Below are positions 36,914 through 47,571 of a stretch of DNA of 64,000 bases, piece after piece. Position 1 is the first letter of the stretch, and each line of letters opens with the position of its first letter. Origin of the DNA: Tethya wilhelma (Eukaryota > Porifera > Demospongiae > Tethyida > Tethyidae); assembly GCA_964030475.1 (NCBI GenBank), contig CAXIPT010000001.1:848229-912228 (forward strand), given 5' to 3'. Both the position numbers and the translations under genes were made by a program. The notes beneath the pieces were generated by a model. That model saw only the letters and a list, made by a program, of their open reading frames with translations, ran no database searches and was not told the origin of the DNA.

Positions 36914-37004
36914 TAGCCTCGTACCCAGGCCTTCCCTCCAAAAATATGTGCAACTCGCAAAATAATATAAAATACGCGCCGGAGAAGGCCTGGGAATGAG
37001 GCTA
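36914..37004. repeat. Foldback, GTTCCCAGGC family
   Basis: TAGCCTCGTACCCAGGCCTT ... AAGGCCTGGGAATGAGGCTA. The arms are about 20 bp with a short loop. 35600-36900 and 37005-37390 otherwise hold only AT-rich DNA and a (TTCC)n run at about 36052-36077. Confidence 0.75.
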
Positions 37005-38084
37005 ATGACAATTGTTTACTAGCTTTAGGCTACTATAGCCGACTTTTATGAAACTGCCAGATGATAAACACAATCATGCATGGATCAATCAGTGGACAGA
37101 CCATAATTTGATTATTCAATTATACTATAGTTATTCAATTATCAGTGATTATTATTGCTAACATAACTGTATACCATTTAACCATAACGAGCCCAAACTA
37201 CTATTGATTTGGATGGGCCTAAGCATCTCATATGCTAGGTACATAGATTTTGTTTTACTTAATTGCAGTCACATTTAAAGACTACATTGGATATTATACG
37301 GAGAGTGGGAGAGTATAAACATACCACACTTAAGGCTAAACTTGTTTACCATGAAACACATTCAGCCATGCATGTAAAATCACTGACTTACCATGTCCTT
37401 CCTGGGTCTAAGTGCCTTATGTTTCTTCTTGGACCGTCATCTTATGCCTAATGTAGAAGAGAGATATGATCTGAATACAATGATGGCCCATTATACAACC
37501 TATACACTTTAGCATCTATCCTTACCACATGACATTGTAGTACTTCACCACTGGTCCACCATTGCTAAACTTTCCACCTCCTCCCCCTGACCTTACAGCA
37601 GCTGCATGGCTTTAGTGACACAGTGCATGCTGACTTCTCAATGGACTGAGGACAGAAATTATCCACCAGGCTTACGAGCAACAGTAGAGTGTGTTACTGA
37701 CAAAGACTTGCTACCCAACTCTCCTTCTGATGAGACATAGCATAGCAGTGAAACTCTGACATCACGCTGTGCTTGTCNTACTTGTGAAATTGGAAAATGG
37801 TAATTTTTGTCAAAATTGCACTTGACCAAAGGCTATAATCCATGTTTTTTGATGATTTTCATCAAAATTTAATCTGGCATCAAAATATATCATTTGAAAG
37901 ATCTCTTTGTGCTGATCACAATGGTATCAATCCCAGCTCAATATGACCTTCCTACGTATGCTGAGATATTCTAGATAATGTGTTGAGAACCTATATACCA
38001 TCATACAGTGATGAGAAACCAAGAACCTATAACCATTATACGTGATGAGAAACCAATGGATTATAGCCTTTGGTCAAGACTTGG

Positions 38085-38300
38085 GTTCTCTGTAGTTTTA
38101 ATGAGAAAAGGTTCTTGGGTTCTCCAGTAGTTTTAATGAGAAAAGGTTCTTGGGTTCTCCACTAGTTTTAGTGGGAAAGGTTCTTGGGTTCTCCACTAGT
38201 TTTAGTGGGAAAGGTTCTTGGGTTCTCCAGTATAGTTATAATGGGAAAGGTTCTTAGGTTCTCCAGTAGTTTTAATGAGAAAACGTTCTTGGGTTCTCCA
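38085..38300. repeat. Minisatellite, about six 35-bp units
   Basis: The unit is GGTTCTTGGGTTCTCCAGTA followed by GTTTTAATGAGAAAA, with variants ACTAGTTTTAGTGGG. It ends directly at the TIR element at 38309. 37779-38084 has no gene. Confidence 0.8.
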
Positions 38301-38308
38301 CCAGACTT

Positions 38309-39131
38309 AAGCCTCGGCACGTGCAAAGCACGTGCAGAGGATTACGGTAGTCGTTTCGTCTGTGTGTCTGTCTGTCTGTCTGTTACTAGATTATTTGAAG
38401 AATGGCAGCTCTGTGATCCAAACGGAAGGTACTTACGTTCTGAATTGAAATTATCTAGGTATTTGTTGTGTAGAATCTTACAAAACGCTGTAGTTTCTGA
38501 GATTTGAGGCTTTTGTGCTTCTTTGAACGCTTAGCTTCGAAACCACACTCATCGATCACGCCCATGTATAGTGTGCGTTATCTAGAAATACAGTTGGACA
38601 CCATCAGATCAGAGCTCTGGATCTGATCAGGATGTGCTTGGTTTAGTTGGCTTAGCTGCTTGCACAGGTAAGTATTATTAAACTCAATTGATTTTGTAGG
38701 TTAAATTTAGTGAGATAATATTTTGTAGAACTATGCATCATAGTTTACTTCTTAGTTCAAGTGTGTTAGTGTTTCATCATGTCATGCAGTACATGTGGCC
38801 TGAATGGTTCAGGCTAGCTGAATATCAGCTTTAGAGCAGTATAAAAATTAGTATAACCGTTCAAGTTTTACCATTCCACTGATTTTCTTACTGAGCCAGA
38901 TCTATTGGCTCAGAACTAGGCTGACACACGGATCAGGCTTTGTTATGTGTGACTTACTCAGTGCTGCTTCATCACACTGAGAGTTGTGATGTGGCTGTGA
39001 CAGTGTCACTGTGCACCTATAAGGTGATTGTTTTTCAAATACATGAACTCGTAGTACTCATGTAGCTATGATGCACTCTTACACAGTGTAATTAGCATGC
39101 GCTAGCTAGCTAGTTGAATGTGCCGAGGCTT
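38309..39131. mobile_element. TIR element, AAGCCTCGGC family, copy 2
   Basis: The ends are AAGCCTCGGCAC and GTGCCGAGGCTT. The first 330 bp match 9450-9775 in reverse, with a (CTGT)n run near 38362-38381. The right end with its GCACCATCGGTGC hairpin finishes only about 10 bp before the SART1 exon at 39162, so the element supplies most of that acceptor's upstream sequence. Confidence 0.6.
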
Positions 39132-39161
39132 GTGCACCATCGGTGCCTTCATTATTATTAG

Positions 39162-40706
39162 GTTCCCCAGAGGATGAGCCAGTCAAGACATCTTCATCTG
39201 GTGATGTCATCTCCCTCAGTATCGAAGAGACAAAGTGAGTGAGTGGGTGGAGTTACTGTACACTGCACTGCATATGGCAGGCCAGACCCTATGACACTGT
39301 GCTACCTTCTGAGAAAACTTTGTTTGGATCTAGATTGATTGATGTGGTTTTAGGTTAACTTTAGCATGCTTATTTTGTATCCATGGTTTTCACTGTGGTC
39401 TAAGCGTATATACAGTATACATATTATGAGGGTAAGTTCACTGTTACCCAACCTTTTATTTCAGAAGACTCATTTTCGTCTAAGTATAGTCTACGTTTGC
39501 CATTATCCAGCCGTTAGCTAGCTAGTGTTTTTTGTATATGAATGTACTTAGTGTGCCTCTCTCTTCCCAACACAGCAAGCTGCGTGCCAAGTTGGGTCTG
39601 AAGCCTCTCGATGTAGGAGGGAGCAAACCAGCCAAGGCAGCTGGAGAGAACAATGAAGGTACCTGAGCTTCAAACCCTGGTTGTAGTTGTTTCATCCCAT
39701 CTCCTCTCATCTCCTCTCTTATCTCAGGTGAGGAGGAGTCCAAAGGCCTTCAGGAAGATGTCCATGTGCCGGCCAAGAACATGTCAGACATTAATTCTGC
39801 CACCAAGGTGAGAGATAAATCCAGGACCATCACCTACCTATCTTGTTCACATGCTATGTGGTCATTGCAAGTGTGCTAGTCTTTACATGAATGTCCTCCT
39901 CCTCCTCCAGTTGAAGGAGAGAATGGCCACCATGAGAGAGACCAGGAGAATAGCTAAGACTCTAAGGTCAGCCAATGTAGCCAGGAGTGGGTCTATGTAG
40001 CTGGCTAGCTAGTCTACAAAATGAAATTCTAAAGATGTTTTGTAACAAAGTTCTTATTTCCATCTTTTGTCAGCTCTGTGAGGACCCTGGGTGAGGAGAA
40101 TGATGGTGGTGATGACAGTGCAGCTGGGTGGGTGATGAGGATGAAGAGACTGGAGGAGGAGAAGAAGAGAGCAGAGAAGAAGGTACTGTACATATGGCCC
40201 AGTTGCTGTCCTCACATACATGCCGCATACATGTAGAGCTTTTTTTTTCTTCTTTTTTTTTGAGTGAAGCGAATTTCACCAAACAGCTAAAATTACATTC
40301 TCCTGGATTTAATTTTCATGGATTGTCTATTTGTCCTCAGGCTCAGATGCTAGCTGAAATGGACAGAGAGTTTGGAGTTGGTGATCTGGTGACTGAGACC
40401 TTTGAGGAAGAAAAGAGACACGTGAGTGCAGATGTTCCAATTAATGCACAACACTGATATTAGGTGTCCACCTCACACTACTGTATTCCCTACCCTCCCA
40501 CTACATACAGTCTTACTCCTCTAAAGACCTGAAGGGTCTCTCTGTAGAACACAAGACAGAGTCCTTCAAAGAAGGAAGAGATATTGTTCTGACTCTTAAG
40601 GATGCCGGTTAGTTTGTGAGAGCTTTTTATATAGCTATATTTGTTTCTCTTCATTCACAGCATGTAACTCTCTCTATACACACACACACTCACACACACA
40701 CTCACT

Positions 40707-40777
<71 letters not shown>

Positions 40778-41143
40778 ACAAACACACTCACTTCAGGTGT
40801 TCTTGAGGACAGTGGTGATGTGCTGGTGAATGTCAACATCATTGACAATGAGAAAGCAGCTAAGAATGTTGAGCTCCGTAAAGGCAAGGCAGACTACAAC
40901 CCTTATGAAGAGGAGGAGGTCGATGAATATGGAACTGTAAGGGCTATGATGTCATGATGATATTAATTTAATCTTCTCCTTATGTTATTGAACGGCCCTG
41001 TTTCAGTAATAACATTATGTATGCAATGTTTTGTAGCTCAAGAAACAGAACATTTTGAAGAAATATGATGAGGATATTGAGGGAGAAAAGAAAATGTCCT
41101 TTGCTTTGGGTAAGTATTGTATTTAGCATTTATTATTGAGGTA

Positions 41144-41199
<56 letters not shown>

Positions 41200-41273
41200 G
41201 TGATGGTGGTGGGGTGGACACAGCTGAAGAGAGGAGACTTCAGGTGATAAGGGAAAGGCTCAAAGAAAGAGAG
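39162..41273 (+). CDS. SART1: SART1/SNU66, U4/U6.U5 tri-snRNP protein, N-terminal and central part
   Basis: Ten exons in phase: 39162-39234, 39576-39658, 39728-39807, 39911-39966, 40074-40182, 40341-40421, 40511-40607, 40797-40936, 41037-41109 and 41200-41273 (about 288 codons). The match to human SART1 is clear: [66 protein letters not shown] and [18 protein letters not shown]1 recruits the tri-snRNP to the spliceosome in the nucleus. The start exon and any N-terminal RS region were not found in 37779-39161, and the C-terminal half (human is about 800 residues) is absent after 41273, though that contig continues to 44832. The gene is therefore partial: either a long intron follows, or the assembly is broken. 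Introns are short, mostly 70-340 bp. Confidence 0.9.
40676..40790. repeat. (CA)n tract before a SART1 acceptor
   Basis: CACACT/CACACA repeats run up to the ACTTCAG acceptor of the exon at 40797. A (CT)n tract at 41149-41197 does the same for the exon at 41200. Confidence 0.85.
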
Positions 41274-41643
41274 GTAATGGGAGGGGTCTCTCTACAGTAC
41301 TCACTGAGAGAGAAGGTTGAGCAATAGTTACTTTAAAGGAACTGTGCCACTATAAATAAGCATTGTTTTGTTACCAAAACTAAAATGTGTGATATTTTGT
41401 GACGTTTTTTGTTGACTAACGTACAATACACGTATGTACACAGAGCTAGTATCCAGACGTGGTACCCAGATTACACTGGAAACAAAAAAAAAAACTGTCA
41501 CAAAATGTCATAGAACGTTATTTCCTATTCGTGAGGGAGGAGCTTGGAAACTAGGCTAATAAAACGTCACGCATTTAATTTTTAGTAGTAATACAGCACT
41601 TAAATAGTGACACAGTTCCTTTAATGGAGTCAATATAATACTG

Positions 41644-41793
41644 TAGATCGTGAAATTTTTGCCACACATGTGAGTGGCAAAAATTAAACATGCGAAAATT
41701 CAAAATGTATGGCGATCTTTACCAAATTAGTCGAAGTGGCGAAAATTAAACAAGCGATAATTTATAGTGGCAAAAATTTCCTGATCTAGGTAT
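41644..41793. repeat. Foldback element with GATC ends
   Basis: TAGATCGTGAAATTTTTGCC is mirrored by GGCAAAAATTTCCTGATCTA, with GCGAAAATT blocks inside. The interior resembles the CCGTATAGCGGG family, but the ends differ. It lies between SART1 and the CHAT-like gene; the rest of 41274-42165 is AT-rich and without a gene. Confidence 0.65.
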
Positions 41794-42165
41794 TCAGTAC
41801 AAATGGTAGTGAAAATAAAATTAGTTAGTCCTTGCTAGTAAGTTGCTACCTCTTAGGCTATGAGGTTTGGCTTTCATCAGTTCATTATGACATAATATTA
41901 TGTACATTTGTATAAATGAACATCTTGTTATTTCAATCTCACTTAAATGCAAAGATAGGAACTGTTGTACCACAAACATTTGAACTCTGTGTTGCGTCAA
42001 ATATGTGTGCATGCATGATGATGTATCTGTTTGTACAAACGTTACAATTTGATAAATTATCGATTAAGTATATTTTTAGTACATGCATTTTTACCAAGAG
42101 TATATAATAAAGCTGCTTATTATATACTCTTACTAGGGTGTTGTGTTATAATGTCCTTGGGATTG

Positions 42166-44550
42166 TTAGCATATGCTGCAGCAACCACCACGGCCGGGGC
42201 TCTGCTTCTCTTCTTGTTCTTGCTCTTGTTCATCTTCTCCATTTTCACACTCGGCTGACCACTCATTGTTGGCTTCTGCTAGCTTTGCACTACGTTCACC
42301 TTTTATGGTGAGTGCATTGCGATTATTTGCCAGTATACCAGCATATGTAGGGTAGTTGTCCATGTATTGACTGTACGTAGCCTTGCTCTTCTCCACAGCT
42401 TCGGCTACTGTTTTCCCATTGATTAGTTCAGTGTCAATAGTGCAGTCTGGCTCATCCACTGCTTCATTCGGAGGAAGGTGATACAGAGTATTGTATCCGA
42501 TAAATGCAGTTGCTCCATTTTCAACCAGTGCTGGTCCCAGCCCAACTGCTGTGTTGCAAGCCAGCATGTGGAATATCTTTCCTGCTGCAAGAGCTCTGGT
42601 AGTCTTTACGTTCGCTGTTGTTAATATTTGGTTACAAGTTCTTTCTGGTGAATATCCACAAACATAGTTATCACTCCCGTGACCTGCGACAGACACGTAT
42701 CCTACATTGGTATCTTTCAGCTGGGCTTGAAACTTACTCTCTGTTGCCTCATTCTGGCCAACCAGTGTTAGATAGTTGTGTCGAAACTTGCCAGATTTGA
42801 CCTTTGGGTAGACGTATGTATTTCTTGATTTGTAGAAATCTGTTGTGACACTATCAGCCCCATTGGCATCAACTAGTAGGACTGTTTTCAGAGTGGATGG
42901 AACAGGAGCAGCTGCATTCGTCAGAGTATTGGTTGCATTGCTGACGTTTCCACTATTGTTCTGAATTGTCTGATCAGCATATTTCCACGTGACTGCCATA
43001 CTAACTAATGCCACTCCTACTGCCGCTACAGCGAGGATCACTGGAATAGCACCAACATCTCCTTCATCAGCAACATGTTGGGTATTACTGGCAATGTTTG
43101 CAAAGCCACTATAGACAATTTCTTTCCAGTTTGCCCCCAGCACCCTGGGTGGGGAGAGAGTGGCTTGCATTGTGGTGTATGAGTGACTAGTAGGTACCGT
43201 CTGAAACTGGAAGTGCACTGGTGTGTTGGTGTGTGCTGTGATGGTTATCTTCCACTGACCAGCTGTTGGGTTTTGGACACACAGCTTTTGTAGACTACTT
43301 TTATTTGCTGTCATCTGAATGTACAGGTTGTCAGTGTTGGTATCAGTGTTGTATTGGTGTGGTGGATTCGATTCATGTGTGTTCTCAATGGCTACAGTGA
43401 CACCTGATGGAGCAGTAAAATATGCATCATTGGAGTCAAAGAGGCTGGCGTAGAGAAACTCAGTCTCGCTGGAAATTTTGATCTGTTTGGTGAAGTTTCG
43501 CGGTGCAATTGGAACAGTGTCGTCCTGCTGTGTGATCACCTGGTAGAAGATGTAGTTGTTGTTTCCTGTTGCATAGATCTCCTCTCCCCCTGGTGGTATG
43601 TCAGGGTCAATTGACCAGCTGGTACATGCTGCACTGGAGATGAAGAACTTGCTGATGACCGTACCACCTTGAGTCCCAACAAGGGATCCTCCAATATAGC
43701 AGGGCCCAATGCGATATGGAGTGTTAGGTGGAATGGTGCATATGTAGTACAGATTACCAAAGGGGTTTACGTACCAAATGCTAACATAGGTCTTCAGATT
43801 ATTAGTAAGAATGATGTTTCCAATGCCAGCATTCGTAGCTGATGGGAGAAATGTACCTCTGGCAAATGAAATGATGTCCCATCTTGTGCACCCTGGATAG
43901 GCCATGAAGCTGCCTAGTACATTAGATTGGGTGCCCATAGATGAGTGTGCCTCCCACAATTGGCCAGTGAAGTCTGGTGTCAGGCTGACAGGATTTGACT
44001 CGGCTGGGATATCCTTAACGTAAGACCATCCACTGCTGTCTTGTTTGTAGACATAGACTGTGGTTGGGAGATGATTGTATACTGTGAAACTTGGTAGACT
44101 GGATTCAGAGTCACTGCTAGATTTCATTGGAGCAGCAGCTGCTTCTGTAGGTTGAACTTGGCTTAACATTTTAGGTAGTGGGTATTTCTCCTCGTCATGT
44201 GGCAAAAGGCTGCCATAGATGTGGTTGTAGCCCATCATTGTTAGTCTCACTAGCTCCTTGCCGACTGCAGAGCCTTCTTTGACTGCCTTGATTGCATCCT
44301 CCTTTGTTATGTAGTTGTCATTAATGATGACATCATTCCAGCAGCCGTGATCCCAGCAGGTGAGGGTCAGCCTTTGTTTCTGATTCTCAGACATCTTGTC
44401 AACTGGTAAGATATTGTGAGGACGTTTCTCAGCCTCAGTGTAGTTTAGTAGAGCACTGGTCTTAGCATCGAAGCCACAGGGCATTGTTTCTCTTAGGTCT
44501 TTGTAACTTGGTTTTGAAGTTTTTATTCCCTCCTCTTCGTTGCTTGCCAT
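42166..44550 (-). CDS. Intronless caspase/CHAT-like protein with membrane helix and C-terminal CaaX-like motif
   Basis: The 794-residue protein has no intron, although its neighbours have many. The C-terminal domain (about 555-740) is a caspase-fold protease of the CHAT/C25 type: strand TVLLVDANGAD, YLTLVGQ, then VSVAGHGSD with the candidate catalytic His624, and MLACNTAVGLGPALVENGAT with Cys665. One hydrophobic helix (about 501-521) precedes it. The middle (about 153-450) is beta-rich, with FTVYNHLPTTVYVYKQ and a stretch like a prepeptidase C-terminal module (GQWKITITAHT). The N-terminal 120 residues are predicted helical (KEDAIKAVKEGSAVGKELV). The last residues are GRGGCCSIC, so CSIC fits a farnesylation CaaX box with a neighbouring Cys for palmitoylation. 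There is no signal peptide. Function unknown; a membrane-tethered cytosolic protease is the inference. Alternatives are a dead protease or an enzyme on a small target. Confidence 0.8.
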   Translation of the reverse strand: MASNEEEGIKTSKPSYKDLRETMPCGFDAKTSALLNYTEAEKRPHNILPVDKMSENQKQRLTLTCWDHGCWNDVIINDNYITKEDAIKAVKEGSAVGKELVRLTMMGYNHIYGSLLPHDEEKYPLPKMLSQVQPTEAAAAPMKSSSDSESSLPSFTVYNHLPTTVYVYKQDSSGWSYVKDIPAESNPVSLTPDFTGQLWEAHSSMGTQSNVLGSFMAYPGCTRWDIISFARGTFLPSATNAGIGNIILTNNLKTYVSIWYVNPFGNLYYICTIPPNTPYRIGPCYIGGSLVGTQGGTVISKFFISSAACTSWSIDPDIPPGGEEIYATGNNNYIFYQVITQQDDTVPIAPRNFTKQIKISSETEFLYASLFDSNDAYFTAPSGVTVAIENTHESNPPHQYNTDTNTDNLYIQMTANKSSLQKLCVQNPTAGQWKITITAHTNTPVHFQFQTVPTSHSYTTMQATLSPPRVLGANWKEIVYSGFANIASNTQHVADEGDVGAIPVILAVAAVGVALVSMAVTWKYADQTIQNNSGNVSNATNTLTNAAAPVPSTLKTVLLVDANGADSVTTDFYKSRNTYVYPKVKSGKFRHNYLTLVGQNEATESKFQAQLKDTNVGYVSVAGHGSDNYVCGYSPERTCNQILTTANVKTTRALAAGKIFHMLACNTAVGLGPALVENGATAFIGYNTLYHLPPNEAVDEPDCTIDTELINGKTVAEAVEKSKATYSQYMDNYPTYAGILANNRNALTIKGERSAKLAEANNEWSAECENGEDEQEQEQEEKQSPGRGGCCSIC

Positions 44551-44611
44551 GATGGCTACTTTCTTCTTGCAGTAGATCGAGCTAAAATACTACATGTATC
44601 CTACAAAAGTG

Positions 44612-44621
44612 GGCTATTTAT
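44612..44621 (-). promoter_or_regulatory. TATA box of the CHAT-like gene
   Basis: On the minus strand, TATAAATAG lies about 65 bp upstream of the ATG at 44550, which fits a single-exon gene with a short leader (TAGCTCGATCTACTGCAAG). Confidence 0.6.
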
Positions 44622-44789
44622 AATGGTGTGGTACTGCAGTTCTGCACCATCCAGTCCTCATTAAAACTCGCCCCATTCTTGTCAGTTCAATGCCATATAT
44701 TGGGGTGTGTTAGGAGAGGGGGAGGTGTTACAGATAGCCCACTCTCATGGGACTGATAGTGGATAACCACAGTAGTCAATCAACACGAT

Positions 44790-44791
<2 letters not shown>

Positions 44792-44832
<41 letters not shown>
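44792..44832. repeat. (TG)n tract ending at a join
   Basis: The TG run stops at the n at 44833. 44622-44791 contains no gene. Confidence 0.9.
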
Positions 44833-45136
44833 NACCACAAAATAACAGGCAATAAATTACTAGTACCTGTTGAAATATTTTATATAGTGATAAGATTGTA
44901 TACTATTAAATTTTTGTATTGATCATCAGCTATAATATCCATGGTATGATGATTGTAAATGCACTATGCCATTGGTTATTCCACCACTATTTTAAATTAA
45001 TTGTACGATGAACACAGACCTACAGAGAATGTGATAATTATCAGGCTCTTAGCTTTAAAGTGTAGTATCTATGTTCCAACCTACCCTCTCTGCCAGTCTG
45101 TGTATACTAGTGTCTTTTGCTGCAAGGCTGACTCAC

Positions 45137-45199
45137 CTCAGTGAAGAGCTCAGTGAGGCTGTTGTCCCCGGGGATCGTTTCATCAACTTGAAACTGATG
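45137..45199 (-). other. Isolated coding-exon candidate
   Basis: A CTCACAG acceptor and a GAG|GTGAGT donor enclose 21 open codons, HQFQVDETIPGDNSLTELFTE. Strong splice signals and a non-repetitive peptide suggest a real exon of a gene whose other exons are not in the window. No family is recognised. Confidence 0.35.
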
Positions 45200-45324
45200 C
45201 TGTGAGGGGACAAGATTGTCTATATATATATATCATCACCTTTGTCGGCTTTGATTCAAATTATATAGTAACCTCGAAATTCAAAACACCCCTTTCTTCT
45301 TTTTCACTTCACTCTCCATTTTTG

Positions 45325-45400
45325 GACCTGACCTACCATGCTGCCAGATACTTAGCAACAGAACAGTATTATAGCTCGAAACAATTTCATCAGCCTTGGT
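45325..45400 (-). pseudogene. Degraded inverted copy of the PLC-X-like gene's first exon
   Basis: On the minus strand, the sequence ATGAAATTGTTTCGAGCTA and CTGTTCTGTTGCTAAGTATC match exon 1 at 55312-55396, with an insertion (TAATA) after GAGCTA. The rest of the copied region appears at 50220-50988 in the other orientation. 45400-46090 contains a CATAGATACGTAG repeat at both ends (45525 and 45777) and no gene. Confidence 0.6.
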
Positions 45401-46090
45401 TCGCTAACAAGCTCAGCGCTCAGAGCTACCAAGAGTAAATACTCTTGGAGCTACTGAGTGACATTTCAGTTGTAAAATGATCGTGTCACAAACACGCCCA
45501 CATATGTCATGTATGTACATCACCATAGATACGTAGTCGAAGAATCCCACCGGAAGTCATACTATTCCTATGGGACAAAATAGCTAACTTTTGACTGGTA
45601 AGGTGTAGGAAGCTGAAAAAGCAACCAAAAGAACAGGGAGAACCAACACTAGCACTAGCACTGTCCCACGTCCCATGGTGCTTGAAATTTTGAAATCAGT
45701 TGGATAATAAGAAAGTTATTCAATTTTTTCTACCGGCATTCTCAAACCAGATGGACTTTAGTCGAGCTAGTCTACAGTATCTATGACATCACGTACGTAC
45801 GTAAGGGGCCGGCCCGGCGCCCCAGGGCTGGCTACGCCAGGCGCGGCGCGCGCCAGATGATGTCGTTGTGGTTGCCATGGAGATCAAGACACCTTCGATC
45901 AAGTGCGCGTTATTAATTCAGGGTGAAAAGAAACGTGATTTGAATGTCGCTGGAAGTTGGCATGGTAAATGGTAAAAATCTCTCTCAGGCGTGTATTGAA
46001 GGTGTAGTAAGTTTCACTTGTTTGTTATCATATTATTTGTCTCATGATGCCGAGCAAAATTTGTTCAAAGTGTTCAACTTTGGCTTAGCC

Positions 46091-46132
46091 CATAGATAAT
46101 AGAGACTTCGTACGAAGTCTCTATTATCTATG
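46091..46132. repeat. Perfect 42-bp palindrome
   Basis: CATAGATAATAGAGACTTCG is followed by TACGAAGTC... as its exact inverse, with no loop. It resembles two ends of the 1880-3122 TIR element fused head to head. Related near-perfect palindromes lie at about 49288-49324 (CATAGATAATGTAGGGCT, inverse arm) and 56618-56660 (CATAGATTATATATCCCT). Confidence 0.85.
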
Positions 46133-46660
46133 CTTAGCCTCGTTCCCAGGCTCTCACCTTTGACCTTACACTCACGGTAAGGAAGGAGAGAGCAAACCTG
46201 GTCGGAAATATCATGTGAATTTCGTCGTTGATGACGCAATTAAGGTAGACATGACCTTTGACCTCTGCCGCGATCGAGCCGTTTTACGAGCACCTATATA
46301 GCATAAACAACTTGAAAGTAAGTAATTTTGCTGTACTTACCTTGCTTATTTTCATGGTTTGCAGTCTACAATAAGACCCCCGGAAGTATCTTGGACATTG
46401 GCGTTTGTACAGGGCAATAGGGAGTGGCCCTACACGTGGGCAGCTGTAAACAAGCAGTTATTTCTACCATTTCTAGCTCACACTCAAAACTGGACCAGCT
46501 AAAACCATTGTGATATTTGGATAGAGTAGGTCAAGCGCTCTGGATTGATGCTAAATTTTAGCCCATGGTAAGACAAAAAAGTTGCATACTAAAGCTGTTT
46601 TGATGGCTACCTCGGCGTGATGATGGCAACTTTGAATATGGTTCAAATTAGTACTGGGCA

Positions 46661-47041
46661 TACCGTATAGCGGGAAATTTTCGGGGGTGTAAATTTTCGT
46701 GAAAAGTCTAGACCGCGCTTCAGAAGAAAATATTCGTGGTTTTAATTTTCGTGACTCAAGTATCTCCAACTTACAGCGCTTGAAGGTCTTGTGACAGTTT
46801 ATCTGCTTTGGTATACATGTAGATTACTATTCAAGCTAGATACTAGCTATTAAGACTGCAAACTTCTTGAAAAGACGGGCAAGAGACAGAGAACTGAAGT
46901 CTTTGACAGCATGTGCGTAGCGAGTATCATGACCTTTGACCTCAGAAAAAATTTTCGTGGGAGGGAAAATTTCGTGACTCAGGGGTTAGTCACGAAAATA
47001 ACGAAAATTTGCACCCCACGGAAATTTCCCGCTATACGGTA
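46661..47041. repeat. Foldback element, CCGTATAGCGGG family (long)
   Basis: It starts TACCGTATAGCGGGAAATTT and ends AAATTTCCCGCTATACGGTA. Near both ends it carries the GGGGTG/CACCCC blocks, and the middle (about 46760-46930) is unrelated DNA, so this copy may have gained an insertion. Confidence 0.8.
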
Positions 47042-47571
47042 TATAAGCCCCATACTGTTACTTTTCTGACTACATACATCTAAAACTGTAAGTATCTAAA
47101 TGCAACAAATCTACAGCTAGAGTATGAATGAAATATAGCTTGCACAAAAACAGAAAAAAACGCTGTAAACATGAAGCCAGTCCAGGAAGGGTCCACAGAG
47201 CTCTAACTGGTATAGATATGTAGCGGCCCTATACTTGTTCTACAACATACTAAGTTTTTACAGTAAGCGCTACAGTTGTAAAGAAAAGGCAAAAGGCAGC
47301 CATCTTTGTTATGGATATTTCAAGGCTTCACAAAAAATTAATGATATTCATCAAGTTCACAAATGGTTCAAATCAGTACTCGATGGCTGTGAATCTACAA
47401 CTTCTAGAATCAAGTTCCTGCATACTACAGCTACACTTATCTTGAACCTGGAATCCAAAAACCGTTGCACCTTGGAGATTTCAAACTTGAATAAGTGTCA
47501 ATCAGCTTATTAAAATTGCCTGTTTGACGTCATCATTTGGCGGCGCTAGCAAATTGACCACGTGAACGTAA

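Larger units (their letters stand above)
33790..37777 (-). pseudogene. RAD54B: Second RAD54B locus on the minus strand, decayed
   Basis: Read on the minus strand, from right to left: exon 2 remnant (37777-37545, with a stop after KPGG), exon 3 remnant (about 37432-37395), a DUF2439-like exon (34346-34263) ending LLIGGKEIE, the next exon (34179-34131) with VMAEMDKELRKVFHW, a piece of the [18 protein letters not shown] exon (33985-33905), and the penultimate exon (about 33835-33790). GKEIE followed by VM matches the human RAD54B segment GKEIEVMG. The DUF2439-like exon needs a frameshift to join its two halves. [11 protein letters not shown] piece at about 34010-34060 is in plus orientation, so the locus is also rearranged internally. 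Confidence 0.7.

Noticed and set aside
47235..47513. 92-codon frame upstream of the LINE
   Set aside because: It is out of phase with the RT and has no RT or endonuclease motif.
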